Part shown: positions 21,132 to 30,054 of the stretch, one piece after another | Layout: every line of letters begins with the position of its first letter | Position numbering within the stretch: position 1 is the stretch's first letter | Assembly (NCBI GenBank): GCA_018333955.1 | Contig: JAGXSD010000017.1 | Span: 1 to 40,174, forward strand | Length of the DNA stretch: 40,174 nt | DNA from: Erysipelotrichia bacterium | GTDB lineage: Bacteria > Bacillota_I > Bacilli_A > Erysipelotrichales > Erysipelotrichaceae | Direction: 5' to 3' | The notes under the pieces: model-generated | The model's database searches: none | Told to the model about the DNA's origin: nothing | Seen by the model: only the letters and a program-made list of their open reading frames with translations | Program-made: the position numbers and the translations under genes

Positions 21132-22830
21132 AATACATGCTTTAAGTGAACAACTTACCAATATCATTGCTGCAGGAGAAGTCGTTGAGCGACCAATGGG
21201 AGTGGTGAAAGAATTAGTTGAAAATAGTATTGATGCGAATGCTACTCACATTGAAGTCATGATTACTCAAGGAGGCCTTGAGAGTATCGTAGTGAGTGAT
21301 GATGGGCAAGGTATAGATCCTGAAGATGTTGCTTTAGCATTCAAACGTCATTCCACTTCAAAAATTAGTCATCACGATGATTTATTAAAACTTTCAACTC
21401 ATGGTTTCCGTGGTGAAGCTTTGCCTTCCATAGCCTCTGTTTCGAATTGCATCTGCATTACAAACAATGGCGAATCCGCAACTAAAGCACACATTTCCTA
21501 TGGAAAGACGATAGAAATTGCTCCAACCTTTGCATCCAAAGGGACAACCATGCGTATAGAAGGCTTGTTTTTAAAGACTCCTGCACGATTAAAGCATATG
21601 AAAAGTATTCCTTATGAAAATGCATTAATCCTAGATGTCATGCAAAAATTCGCCTTATCTTATCCTAATATTGCATTCTCACTGACGATTGATGATAAAA
21701 AAGTATTAGAAACCCGTGGTGCAACCCTAGAAGATGTCATCTATCGCATTTATGGAAAAGACGTGGCTCAACACACCCACTATTTTGAAGCTGTTCATCA
21801 TGACTTCAAAGTCAAAGGAGTCATTGGTGCTCCTCATCTTCATCGTGCCTCACGAAAAGATATGGTCGTCTTTACCAATTCAAGAATGATACGTAGTACG
21901 TCGATGAGTAAGGCTATTATTGAAGGCATGGCTTCCTATATCCCTAAAGATCGATATCCTTTTGCGATCGTCTTTATTGAAATGGATCAACATTTACTTG
22001 ATGTGAATGTTCATCCATCAAAATGGGAAGTAAGGATTTCAAAAGAAAAAGAACTACAACTTTGGTTATCTCAAACCATTAGCCAAGTCATTAGTAAAAA
22101 GCCAATCACAAAGCCTGTAGTATTATCACCTATTCAAAGTGAATATCATGAACCACTCAGTATGATTAATGAGTTGGACCATAGCATGATTCATCAAAGC
22201 ATGCCATCAATGCATTCGAATGTGATGGAAGTGAAGGAAGAAAAGATTACTTCACAACCAAATGAACCTAAAAGAGCTACCGTTTTAGCTCAACTTCATA
22301 AGAAATATATACTAGCTTCAACTCATGAAGGATTAATTATCCTTGATCAACATGCCGCGATGGAGCGTATTCGCTTTGAATACTATTTGAAACAATACCA
22401 AGATACCCAACACATGAGTGCAAAACTCATGCCTTTAGTGATTGAGGATCCTAAAGCATTACTATTAAAGGATGAACTCATTCAAACCTTCAGTTTAATC
22501 AATATCCATGTGGAACAACTACACGAACATGCTTTAGTCATTAGAGAAGTACCCTCATGGTTAACTCAAGTCAATGAAGAAGAAGTGATTCAAGATGTGG
22601 TGACTCTACTTAGTGAAGGGACGATGAGGAAACAAGATATCTTACACCGACTCTTGGCAACGCTTGCATGTCATTCCAGTATTCGCTTTAATGATCAACT
22701 CTCAATGGCGCAAATGCAAAAGATTGTCGATGACTTATTTCTTTGCGACCAACCGTATCATTGTCCTCATGGTCGACCAACCATGATGAATGTTACTTTA
22801 GAGACGTTGTATAAGGAGTTTGGACGATGA
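21124..22830 (+). CDS. mutL: DNA mismatch repair protein MutL (endonuclease type)
   Basis: The 568-residue GHKL ATPase links mismatch recognition to strand nicking. N-terminal motifs: the proposed catalytic Glu30 and ENSIDANA at 33-40, then GFRGEAL. The C-terminal domain has the endonuclease motif DQHAAMERIRFE at 408-419 and CPHGRP at 547-552, which marks the nicking MutL found in bacteria without MutH. ATG 21124 has GAGG 6 nt upstream and gives the expected start MSKIHALSEQLTNIIAAGEV. It overlaps mutS and, by ATGA, miaA. Confidence 0.96.
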   Translation: MSKIHALSEQLTNIIAAGEVVERPMGVVKELVENSIDANATHIEVMITQGGLESIVVSDDGQGIDPEDVALAFKRHSTSKISHHDDLLKLSTHGFRGEALPSIASVSNCICITNNGESATKAHISYGKTIEIAPTFASKGTTMRIEGLFLKTPARLKHMKSIPYENALILDVMQKFALSYPNIAFSLTIDDKKVLETRGATLEDVIYRIYGKDVAQHTHYFEAVHHDFKVKGVIGAPHLHRASRKDMVVFTNSRMIRSTSMSKAIIEGMASYIPKDRYPFAIVFIEMDQHLLDVNVHPSKWEVRISKEKELQLWLSQTISQVISKKPITKPVVLSPIQSEYHEPLSMINELDHSMIHQSMPSMHSNVMEVKEEKITSQPNEPKRATVLAQLHKKYILASTHEGLIILDQHAAMERIRFEYYLKQYQDTQHMSAKLMPLVIEDPKALLLKDELIQTFSLINIHVEQLHEHALVIREVPSWLTQVNEEEVIQDVVTLLSEGTMRKQDILHRLLATLACHSSIRFNDQLSMAQMQKIVDDLFLCDQPYHCPHGRPTMMNVTLETLYKEFGR

Positions 22831-23738
22831 ACAAACTATGTGTAATTACAGGATTAACCGCAACAGGAAAAAGTAAACTTGCGGTTGAGATTGCGAAAGC
22901 ATGTGATGCGATTATTTTGAGTGTGGATAGTGTGGCACTCTATCAAGAACTTCCTATTGCCTCAGCAGCTCCAACGCTTTCTGAACAAGACCAAGTTCCT
23001 CATTATGGAATTGGTATTGTGAGTGTCAAGGAAGGGATGGATGTCGCAAGATTTCAATCATATGCTTTAGAGGTTATTGAAAAGGCTTTGAGTGAAGGAA
23101 AGAAAGTGGTCCTAGTTGGGGGAAGTGGGCTTTATTTGAATGCAATTCTATATGATTATGAGTTTAAAGCGTCCACAAACATCGAGCATTCCTATGATCA
23201 ACTGGATAATGAAACACTTTATAACTTAATGTGTCAAAAAGATCCATCATTAAAAGATCACATTCATGTGAATAATCGTCAAAGACTCATACGCGCATTA
23301 GTCCTGATGGATGAAGTCAACATGAGTAAATCACAGCATCTTTCGTCACAAAAGAAAATCTTGAGATACCCCACTAAAATCATTGCATGTGATTATAAAG
23401 ATCGTGATCTGCATCGTCAAAAGATGAATGAAAGAGTGGATCAAATGATTAATCAAGGATTAATGCATGAAGTTGAAGAAGCTTCAAAACTGGTAAGTTT
23501 TTCTCATCCAGCCATGAGTGCCATTGGTGTACGCCAATGGGCTGATGTATTTTCAGGATCAATCAGTATCGAAGCATGTATTGCCTTAATCAAAACCAAA
23601 ACCCATCAATTTGCGAAGCGACAACGCACATGGTTTAAACATCAATTACCCTGTGAATGGTTGTATGTGGATGAAATTGAAACCATACACAAGAAAAAGG
23701 AAGCATGTATCGCATGGATGAACAATTCTCAAGAATAA
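22827..23738 (+). CDS. miaA: tRNA dimethylallyltransferase
   Basis: The 303-residue enzyme adds the dimethylallyl group to A37 of tRNAs reading UNN codons. The P-loop GLTATGKS is at residues 9-16, then SVDSVALYQ in place of the usual DSMQxY motif, the GGSGLYLNA loop, and QFAKRQRTWFK, which binds the tRNA. The motif after the P-loop is somewhat divergent. The mutS-mutL-miaA order is common in Bacillota and other bacteria. ATGA overlap with mutL indicates coupling. Confidence 0.94.
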   Translation: MNKLCVITGLTATGKSKLAVEIAKACDAIILSVDSVALYQELPIASAAPTLSEQDQVPHYGIGIVSVKEGMDVARFQSYALEVIEKALSEGKKVVLVGGSGLYLNAILYDYEFKASTNIEHSYDQLDNETLYNLMCQKDPSLKDHIHVNNRQRLIRALVLMDEVNMSKSQHLSSQKKILRYPTKIIACDYKDRDLHRQKMNERVDQMINQGLMHEVEEASKLVSFSHPAMSAIGVRQWADVFSGSISIEACIALIKTKTHQFAKRQRTWFKHQLPCEWLYVDEIETIHKKKEACIAWMNNSQE

Positions 23739-24439
23739 AATTATTAGTTGGTGAATCTGACTTTGAGAAGATTCAATCAATGAAAGTAATTGTGTTTGGA
23801 TGCGGAGGAGTCGGTGCATCGGCATGTGAAGCACTGATTCGCTCAGGAGTAAATCACATTGGGTTAGTTGATTTTGATGTGATTGCATCATCAAATCTCA
23901 ACCGTCAACTTCATACCACTCAACACAATATCAATCAAAAGAAAGTCGAAGTTTTAAAAGAAAGATGTTTAAGTATTAATCCAAATGCCGTCATTGAAAC
24001 ATATGATGTGTTTGTGGATGAAGCGATTGCGGAAACACTCATTCAAAAGTATGATGCGGTCATTGATGCCTTAGATACTGTAAGTGCAAAAGAAGCGATA
24101 ATTGCGAATGCTTTGAAATTTAACAAACTGATAGTTTCTAGCATGGGGATGGGAAATCGTTTTGATCCAACCCAAGTTAAATGTACCACACTTAACAAAA
24201 CGACCATCGATCCACTGGCGAAGATGGTGCGCTATCGTTTAAGACAACGTGGTGTGTATGATAAAATACCAGTAGTCTTCTCACTTGAAACACCTATTAA
24301 ACAAACCACTCAAGTGAGTGAATCCTCTGTGCGTAAACATGCTTTTCCTCCTGCTAGCGCAATATTTGTGCCAGTAAGTGCAGGACTTGCAGCAGCATAC
24401 AGTGTGATTGAACAACGGTTGAAAGGAAGATCAATATGA
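23714..24439 (+). CDS. tcdA: tRNA threonylcarbamoyladenosine dehydratase (TcdA/CsdL-like, ThiF/E1 fold)
   Basis: The 241-residue protein of the E1/ThiF fold has the dinucleotide loop GCGGVG at 29-34, then VDFDVI, NLNRQ and DALDT. TcdA cyclises t6A37 in tRNAs to ct6A with ATP; MiaA modifies the same position in other tRNAs, so neighbouring genes act at A37. ATG 23714 (MDEQFSRIKLLVG) aligns with family starts; an ATG at 23705 lies 1 nt after AAGGAAG, too close. The gene overlaps miaA by 25 bp. Other E1-like functions are possible but less likely. Confidence 0.87.
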   Translation: MDEQFSRIKLLVGESDFEKIQSMKVIVFGCGGVGASACEALIRSGVNHIGLVDFDVIASSNLNRQLHTTQHNINQKKVEVLKERCLSINPNAVIETYDVFVDEAIAETLIQKYDAVIDALDTVSAKEAIIANALKFNKLIVSSMGMGNRFDPTQVKCTTLNKTTIDPLAKMVRYRLRQRGVYDKIPVVFSLETPIKQTTQVSESSVRKHAFPPASAIFVPVSAGLAAAYSVIEQRLKGRSI

Positions 24440-24948
24440 AAGAAATAGTTGTGGCTGGAGGATGTTTCTGGGGCGTAGAAGAGTTCTTTAGACGCTCAAT
24501 TGGCATTGTGGATACTCAAGTCGGATATGCTCAAGGGCATAAAGAGAATGCAACTTACCAAGAAGTGTGTACCTCAACAACGGGTCATACCGAAGTGGTT
24601 AAGTTAACGTATAATGAAGAAGAAATCACCTTAACAAAAATCCTTGAATTACTATTTAGAATCATTAATCCTACCTCGCTAAATCGCCAAGGTAACGATG
24701 TAGGACCTCAATATCGCACAGGGGTATACTACTTTGATGAAGCGGATAAAGATGTCATAAAGTCTTTTATTGCCCTCCAACAACCAAAATATGAACGAAA
24801 GATCTTAGTTGAAGTTGAACCTGTCGGACTCTTTATTAAGGCAGAAGATTATCATCAGTTGTATTTAGTCAAGAATCCTTCAGGATACTGTCATGTGAAT
24901 ATGGGATTACTGAAACCAGAAGAGAAGAAGCCACAATACAATAGATAG
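24436..24948 (+). CDS. msrA: peptide-methionine (S)-S-oxide reductase
   Basis: The 170-residue enzyme repairs oxidised methionine. The catalytic Cys10 is in the invariant GGCFWG, followed by VGYAQG, the GPQYRTGVYY stretch and the resolving-Cys region SGYCHVN. There is no fused MsrB domain. It starts within the tcdA stop (ATGA). Confidence 0.95.
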   Translation: MKEIVVAGGCFWGVEEFFRRSIGIVDTQVGYAQGHKENATYQEVCTSTTGHTEVVKLTYNEEEITLTKILELLFRIINPTSLNRQGNDVGPQYRTGVYYFDEADKDVIKSFIALQQPKYERKILVEVEPVGLFIKAEDYHQLYLVKNPSGYCHVNMGLLKPEEKKPQYNR

Positions 24949-24957
24949 GAATCCATT

Positions 24958-25725
24958 ATGCCCAACCAACATGAAGACCTCCCAAGTGTCTCAATCATCA
25001 TCCCTACTTACAATAGTGCTCACACCATTATAGAAACTCTAGAAGGAGTCTTTAAACAAGACGTTACTATGGAAGTGATTGTGATGAATGATGCTTCAAC
25101 GGATGAGACATTAAAGATTTTAGAAGCTTATCAAGACAAAATCAAAGTCTTTAGTGCTGAAAAGAATCAGGGAGTGGCAGCGTCACGTTATCAAGGTATA
25201 CGACATGCGACGCATGATTGGATTGCTTTTTGTGATTCAGATGATGTTTGGAAAGAAGGAAAACTAAGACATCAACTCAAGGTGTGTCTAGAAACGAAAG
25301 CTGTGTTATGTGCGACAGCTCGTGAACTCATGGATGAACATGGGGTTTCACTTCATCGCATCATTGAAGTGTACGACATTATTACCTATGAAGATTTACT
25401 TAAGACCAATTCGATCAATAATTCATCTATCTTAATGAAAAAAGAAGTTGCAATGGATGTGCCTTTATTTAATTCATCACTTCATGAAGATTATCTCATG
25501 TGGTTGACCATCCTTAAGAAATATCATATTGCGCGAGGAATTAATATTCCTTATGTGCGTTATCGAGTAAGTTCATCCTCAAAATCAGGGAATAAACTTA
25601 AATCCGCCATCATGCACTTTAGAACCCAAAGAGCATTTAAACTACCGTTATATAAAGTTGTCTTGAATATGATACCATATACTTATCATGGATTTAAAAA
25701 ACATGGACGATTAAAAAAGAAGTGA
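24958..25725 (+). CDS. family 2 glycosyltransferase
   Basis: The 255-residue GT-A fold protein has the N-terminal nucleotide-sugar site VSIIIPTYNSAHTI, the NDASTDET loop, and the metal-binding DSDD at about 92-95 (AFCDSDDVW). LHEDYLMWL supplies the likely catalytic acidic ED. It has no transmembrane segment, so it is cytosolic or peripheral, probably making cell-surface glycans. The acceptor cannot be told. It follows msrA by 9 nt with AGGAA as ribosome site and is the last gene of the mutS operon-like run. Confidence 0.88.
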   Translation: MPNQHEDLPSVSIIIPTYNSAHTIIETLEGVFKQDVTMEVIVMNDASTDETLKILEAYQDKIKVFSAEKNQGVAASRYQGIRHATHDWIAFCDSDDVWKEGKLRHQLKVCLETKAVLCATARELMDEHGVSLHRIIEVYDIITYEDLLKTNSINNSSILMKKEVAMDVPLFNSSLHEDYLMWLTILKKYHIARGINIPYVRYRVSSSSKSGNKLKSAIMHFRTQRAFKLPLYKVVLNMIPYTYHGFKKHGRLKKK

Positions 25726-25740
25726 GAGTCACTTCATTTA
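25719..25740. terminator. short hairpin between convergent genes
   Basis: GAAGTGA (25719-25725) pairs with TCACTTC (25729-25735), with loop GAG and an ATTTA tail. The left flank is A-rich, so it may serve both strands, but the U-run is weak. Confidence 0.55.
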
Positions 25741-26928
25741 AATTGAACTTAAGATGGTTCTAAGTTGATTTCGAGTTAAGAAACGTGGAACAGGATAAGT
25801 TGGATGAACCTCACGATAGGCTTTTTGAATAATCGACTCAAAATCTTCTTCTTGAAGTTCTTTAAATTGCTTAGGAATACCAAGGGTTTGATTCATAGAT
25901 TCAATGAATTCAATCATTGCATTGGCTTGTTCTAAGACGGATAGAGGTGTCTTTGGATCGATAAATCTTAAATATAGAAATGATAACTTATCATGAATTG
26001 AAGACCCATAAGCTCTTAAAACATGAGGTAATATCACCGCATTTGCCACTCCATGAGGAATATGATAGTGTGCTCCAAGTTGATGAGCTAAACCATGAAC
26101 ATAACCAACATAGGCGCGTGTGAATGATCGACCCGCAAGGAAAGAAGCCCATAGCATCTGTTCTTTGTCTTCATAAGATTGGGTTTGATAGGCAGGGAGT
26201 AAATGCTTAAAAATTAGATTCATGGCTTCGAGTGCATCAGTTCGTGATTGCTTGGTATGGTTTTGATTCAAAAAGGATTCAATCGCATGAGTTAATGCAT
26301 CCATACCGGTTGCTGCTAAGATAGGCAGAGGTAGAGTATTTAACAGGGTAGGATCTAAAATAGCAGTATGAGGAAATAATGAAGGATCAGAAATTGCGAA
26401 CTTCTCTTTAGTTTGAGGATCACTTAAGACGCTGGCCACGGTTGTTTCAGATCCTGTTCCTGCAGTGGTGGGAATACACACAAGAGGAGGAATAGGTTTT
26501 AGTACTTTTAATAGACCTTTTAATTTTTTAATGGTGGTCTTGCGTACCATTCTCACTCCAATGGCTTTCGCTGCATCTATCACAGAACCACCACCAATGG
26601 CAACAAGCCACTCCACGTGATGATCAAAGGCGATTGTATATCCTTCTTCAACATTCTCCAAGGTAGGATTTGGAACAACATGATCATAGACTACCACTTG
26701 AATGTGATGATTTCTTAATGATTCAATATAAGGATTTAAAATATTAAGTTTCACTAAGGGTTGATCAGACACCATAAGGACACGTTTAACCTTATGTCTG
26801 AGGAGGAGTTGAGTCAACTCATGAACACTATCATGTGTTTTAATCATGCTTGGAAACTTCCAAGGAATCATAAAAGATACCCCAAAAAGTGCTTTTTGAA
26901 TAAATCTATACCCAATTTTATCAATCAT
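25738..26928 (-). CDS. iron-containing alcohol dehydrogenase
   Basis: The 396-residue group III Fe-dependent dehydrogenase shows the NAD site IGGGSVIDAAKAIG, the PTTAGTGSE loop, and metal ligands in MDALTHAIES and in the HGLAHQLGAHYHIPHG segment. The substrate could be butanol, propanediol or another alcohol and is not defined. The N-terminal 30 residues with WKFPSMIKTHDSV are typical of one subgroup. I placed the start at ATG 26928 (AAGGA 10 nt upstream); a TTG at 26955 lacks a ribosome site. It is divergent from the ABC transporter. Confidence 0.87.
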   Translation of the reverse strand: MIDKIGYRFIQKALFGVSFMIPWKFPSMIKTHDSVHELTQLLLRHKVKRVLMVSDQPLVKLNILNPYIESLRNHHIQVVVYDHVVPNPTLENVEEGYTIAFDHHVEWLVAIGGGSVIDAAKAIGVRMVRKTTIKKLKGLLKVLKPIPPLVCIPTTAGTGSETTVASVLSDPQTKEKFAISDPSLFPHTAILDPTLLNTLPLPILAATGMDALTHAIESFLNQNHTKQSRTDALEAMNLIFKHLLPAYQTQSYEDKEQMLWASFLAGRSFTRAYVGYVHGLAHQLGAHYHIPHGVANAVILPHVLRAYGSSIHDKLSFLYLRFIDPKTPLSVLEQANAMIEFIESMNQTLGIPKQFKELQEEDFESIIQKAYREVHPTYPVPRFLTRNQLRTILSSI

Positions 26929-26975
26929 AGTAGGAAAGTCCTTAGTTTTAAGCAAATTTTAACATGGAGGGAAGT

Positions 26976-27827
26976 ATGTTAAAAGTAAAACAACTGAGTA
27001 AAACCTATCAAAACAAAAAAGGAATCTTTGATATCAACTTTGAATGTTATCCATCAGAAGTGATGGGAATCATTGGAGATAATGGGAGTGGTAAAAGTAC
27101 CCTTTTGAAATCACTTGCAGGTATCAATGGCGTTGATAAAGGATTAATTGAGTTAAATAATAGATTCATTTCGTTGTCACAAATTGGATTTCTCCCAGAG
27201 CATAAAGCTATCATTGAGGACCTTAGTGCATTTGAATTCATTGAGCTCATTGCGAAAATGAAAAAGATTGATGAATCACAATGGATGAACACATGCACAC
27301 AATACGTAGATTGGCTTGATGCGAGTGAAAATTTGAATCTCAAGATTAAGATATTATCTAAAGGAAATAAACAAAAGATACAACTCATTGCATCATGTAT
27401 TCATGAGCCAGATATCGTACTTTTAGATGAACCTTTTTCGGGTTTAGATGAATACAATCGAAAGCATGTGAAGAATTTTATTCTTGAACTCAAGAATAAA
27501 AACAAGATAGTGATTTTAACAACGCATAAAGTGGATGATTTTGAAGATGTGTGTGATACATTGGCTTGGATTAAAGACGGAAGACTTAGTGAAAAACAAA
27601 GTGTTCATTCGCTTAAAGAACAAAGTTCAACAATCTTTGTCAAGGTTTCATTTGATCCCTATCAGAAATACAAAGATGAAAAAGGGGTCATTGATGTGCA
27701 TAAAGAAGGACATGTGAGTATCTACTGCTTTGATCAAAATCAATTGGCTCATCAATTTCTAAAGATGATTTTAAAATTCAGAGATTTTCAAACCATTAGT
27801 ATTCATAATCAGGTGGTGTCACCATGA
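26976..27827 (+). CDS. ABC transporter ATP-binding protein
   Basis: The 283-residue ATPase has Walker A GDNGSGKS at 34-41, a variant signature LSKGN (usual LSGGQ) near 127, Walker B IVLLDEP near 150, and a switch His in TTHKVDD. The general layout is that of the ABC-2 exporter group (drug, peptide or lantibiotic resistance types). ATG 26976 has GGAGG (26966-26970) 5 nt upstream. It overlaps the permease gene by ATGA, so the two form one exporter. Confidence 0.9.
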   Translation: MLKVKQLSKTYQNKKGIFDINFECYPSEVMGIIGDNGSGKSTLLKSLAGINGVDKGLIELNNRFISLSQIGFLPEHKAIIEDLSAFEFIELIAKMKKIDESQWMNTCTQYVDWLDASENLNLKIKILSKGNKQKIQLIASCIHEPDIVLLDEPFSGLDEYNRKHVKNFILELKNKNKIVILTTHKVDDFEDVCDTLAWIKDGRLSEKQSVHSLKEQSSTIFVKVSFDPYQKYKDEKGVIDVHKEGHVSIYCFDQNQLAHQFLKMILKFRDFQTISIHNQVVSP

Positions 27828-28945
27828 ATGCCTATTTAAGATTTTGTCTTAAACGACGATGGCTATCAAAGAGCTCGTGTATTATCTTTGGAATCAGTTT
27901 CTTAGTATCAATAGCACTATTTACAGTGGATCAATGGTTACCTCAACAAGACATCATTACAATAAAGTGGCCTCAACACTTATTTGAACATTTGGAGTCC
28001 ACACAAACGATTAAGTTTGTGGAAGGTGAAGCCATGATACAAGTTACATTTATTGAACCAGCGCATTACATCATTCACGCTCACTCGACTAATTTACCGA
28101 ATCAAACCATTAGTTCGATGATTATGTTTGCGCATCAAAGGTATATCTTAGATTCCTTCAGTGAAGATGATCAAAATAAGGTTGTATTGATGCTTGAGCC
28201 AACCATTGAACATCAAAGTCCCTCTTCATCCATATTTTCAATTGCGCTGATTAGCTTTCTATATTTCACGCTATTAGGATTTTCTTCCACCATGTCTAAT
28301 GACATTCTAAGTGAAAAACATTCGCAAGCACTTCTAATGATCCTTAGTTCATACTCGAAGAATGAGTATTTCAATATGAAACTTATCCAAAGTGGGCTTA
28401 ATATTTTAATTCAATGCCTTCTTGTATTGAGTGGAGTTGTTGGTTCATATTTCATACGTAATCATTTAGATCAAGGAAAGGGATTTTTCACTTATATTTA
28501 TGAACATGGTTGGATTCCGATTAAACTTGAATCATTTAAACAAGGGTTTGAATTAATAGCTTCTCAAGGACAATGGTCTTACTCCATCATTCTGGGGGGA
28601 TTATCATTCATCATTGGTCTTGTTTCATGCATATTAATACTTCTTTGGTTGAGTTTAAAAGCACAAAAGAGTGAAGACATTGCGATGATTCAAACACCGT
28701 TTTATCTCATCGTTGTGCTGATGTTTTACGCATCACTATGGATTGGAGAACTTCAAGGCTTGAATCAAACATTATCACCGTGGCTTATGCAAATTCCAAT
28801 ACTATCCATGATTTTTCATCCCCTTCAACTAAGTATCAACAATCAACCTTTATTCCTTTCAATCACTTCAATTTTGATTGCATTGGGTTGTTTAATCATG
28901 CTTTTAAAGGTGTCAAAAAAGTCGTTTCATGCTCAAATCCTATAA
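27824..28945 (+). CDS. ABC-2-type transporter permease
   Basis: This 373-residue membrane protein has an N-terminal anchor (SSCIIFGISFLVSIALF), a long extracytoplasmic part of roughly 100 residues, then about five more hydrophobic segments. This is the usual topology of the ABC-2/NatB-like permeases. It pairs with the ATPase before it. The substrate is unknown; no immunity, peptide or lantibiotic gene is adjacent. The next gene, a lipoprotein, has its own strong promoter. Confidence 0.8.
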   Translation: MNAYLRFCLKRRWLSKSSCIIFGISFLVSIALFTVDQWLPQQDIITIKWPQHLFEHLESTQTIKFVEGEAMIQVTFIEPAHYIIHAHSTNLPNQTISSMIMFAHQRYILDSFSEDDQNKVVLMLEPTIEHQSPSSSIFSIALISFLYFTLLGFSSTMSNDILSEKHSQALLMILSSYSKNEYFNMKLIQSGLNILIQCLLVLSGVVGSYFIRNHLDQGKGFFTYIYEHGWIPIKLESFKQGFELIASQGQWSYSIILGGLSFIIGLVSCILILLWLSLKAQKSEDIAMIQTPFYLIVVLMFYASLWIGELQGLNQTLSPWLMQIPILSMIFHPLQLSINNQPLFLSITSILIALGCLIMLLKVSKKSFHAQIL

Positions 28946-28950
28946 AAATG

Positions 28951-28991
28951 TGACAATGTGAGAAAATTAACAAATTGTGTTGACATTGTGA
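28951..28991. promoter_or_regulatory. repeat pair at the lipoprotein promoter (candidate operator)
   Basis: TGACAATGTGA (28951-28961) and TGACATTGTGA (28981-28991) differ at one base and start exactly 30 bp apart, close to three helical turns. The second copy covers the -35 box. The ACAATGT and ACATTGT cores are also reverse complements of each other. This suggests a cooperative regulator site; no regulator is named. Confidence 0.4.
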
Positions 28992-29008
28992 ATTGATGAA
29001 CTTATAAT
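28980..29008 (+). promoter_or_regulatory. consensus promoter for the lipoprotein gene
   Basis: A perfect TTGACA (28980-28985), a 17-bp spacer and a perfect TATAAT (29003-29008). It is the best promoter in the window and predicts high expression of the gene at 29034, which also has a full AGGAGG. Confidence 0.85.
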
Positions 29009-29033
29009 GTGTATTGAACAAGGAGGAATTCTC

Positions 29034-30002
29034 ATGAAGAAAGCTTTAATCTTAATTGCATTGACTCTCATGACACTCGCGGGATGTGCACCAGCTGCAC
29101 CACAACCTGTTATTTCTAAAGTTGGAACTGCAAGTGTTACTACTGTACAGCCTCGTGCTGTTACTGCGGAAGTTACTGGACGTATTCGCGTTAACGTAAC
29201 AACTGCAACCGTTATGTTAGACAAAGACGGTAAATTTGTAAGTGTAAACATTGACGTTGCACAAAATGATGGAACATTTGATGCTACTGGTGTTGTGCTA
29301 GTTGCTGATGCTGCCCCTACTAAAAAAGAAAAAGGTGCTGCATACAACATGAAGCAAGCATCTGCAATCGGTAAAGAATGGTTCGAACAAATCAAATCTT
29401 TAGAAGATTGGATGATTGGCAAAACTTTAGCTGAAGTTAAAGCATTACCAGTTGCTGAAGGCAAAATCACTTCAGATTTAAAATCTTCAGTTTCTATTAC
29501 TGTGACTGATTACATGGCTGCAGTTGAAAAAGCTGTTGCTGCTGCTGTTGAATTACAAGATGTTGCTAAAGTTGGTGCTGAATCAGTAACAACTATTCAA
29601 AAACGTGATGCTACTGCTGAAACAGCTGGACGTATCCGTGTTAACACTACACTAGCTGGTGTTGCATTAGATAAAGATGGCAAAGTATTACACGTATTCT
29701 TCGACGTAGCACAAAATGATGGTTTATTCGGTGTTGATGGTGTTATTACTTCTGCTGTAGCTGCTCCTACTAAGAGAGAAAAAGGCGATGCATATAACAT
29801 GAAACAAGCATCTGCAATTGGTAAAGAATGGTACGAGCAAATCGAAGCTTTAGAAGCTTGGATGGTTGGAAAAACTTTAACTGAAGTTAAAGCATTACCA
29901 GTAGCTGAAGGTAAAGTCACTTCAGATCTTAAATCTTCAGTATCAATTACTGTAACTGATTACATGGCTGCTTTCGAAAAAGCTTACAACGCTGCTAAGT
30001 AA
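29034..30002 (+). CDS. lipoprotein with two tandem homologous domains
   Basis: The product is 322 residues with a lipoprotein signal (MKKALILIALTLMTLAGC; LAGC lipobox, Cys18). It consists of two copies of about 150 residues, starting KVGTASVTTVQ and KVGAESVTTIQ, each with GRIRVN, LDKDGK, DVAQNDG, YNMKQASAIGKEW, EVKALPVAEGK and SDLKSSVSITVTDYMAA. I do not recognise an established name; it resembles uncharacterised Gram-positive FMN-binding-like or ligand-binding lipoproteins in outline. Start ATG 29034 has AGGAGG 7 nt upstream. Promoter, ribosome site and simple codon use suggest an abundant protein. It stands alone after the ABC exporter and may be unrelated to it. Confidence 0.85.
   Translation: MKKALILIALTLMTLAGCAPAAPQPVISKVGTASVTTVQPRAVTAEVTGRIRVNVTTATVMLDKDGKFVSVNIDVAQNDGTFDATGVVLVADAAPTKKEKGAAYNMKQASAIGKEWFEQIKSLEDWMIGKTLAEVKALPVAEGKITSDLKSSVSITVTDYMAAVEKAVAAAVELQDVAKVGAESVTTIQKRDATAETAGRIRVNTTLAGVALDKDGKVLHVFFDVAQNDGLFGVDGVITSAVAAPTKREKGDAYNMKQASAIGKEWYEQIEALEAWMVGKTLTEVKALPVAEGKVTSDLKSSVSITVTDYMAAFEKAYNAAK
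29118..30002 (+). repeat. internal tandem duplication of 450 bp in the lipoprotein gene
   Basis: Copy 1 spans 29118-29567 and copy 2 spans 29568-30002, with an exact offset of 450 bp. Long stretches are nearly identical, and in the most conserved blocks the differences are mostly at third codon positions. Both copies therefore appear to be under selection, and the duplication is not recent. Confidence 0.8.
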
Positions 30003-30022
30003 TTAAACAAATTCATAAATTG

Positions 30023-30054
30023 AAGAAGCATCCATCATGGATGCTTCTTTTTTA
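30023..30054. terminator. strong terminator after the lipoprotein, covering the rarA stop
   Basis: AAGAAGCATCCAT (30023-30035) pairs with ATGGATGCTTCTT (30037-30049), followed by a T-run to 30053. The rarA stop (30035-30037 on the minus strand) is inside the loop, so both converging transcripts use it. Confidence 0.88.

Noticed and set aside
28967-29470. Long minus-strand open frame opposite the lipoprotein gene (and 29597-29920)
   Set aside because: Mirror of the Ala/Val/Thr-rich codons of the lipoprotein; no ribosome site and it mirrors the repeat structure.
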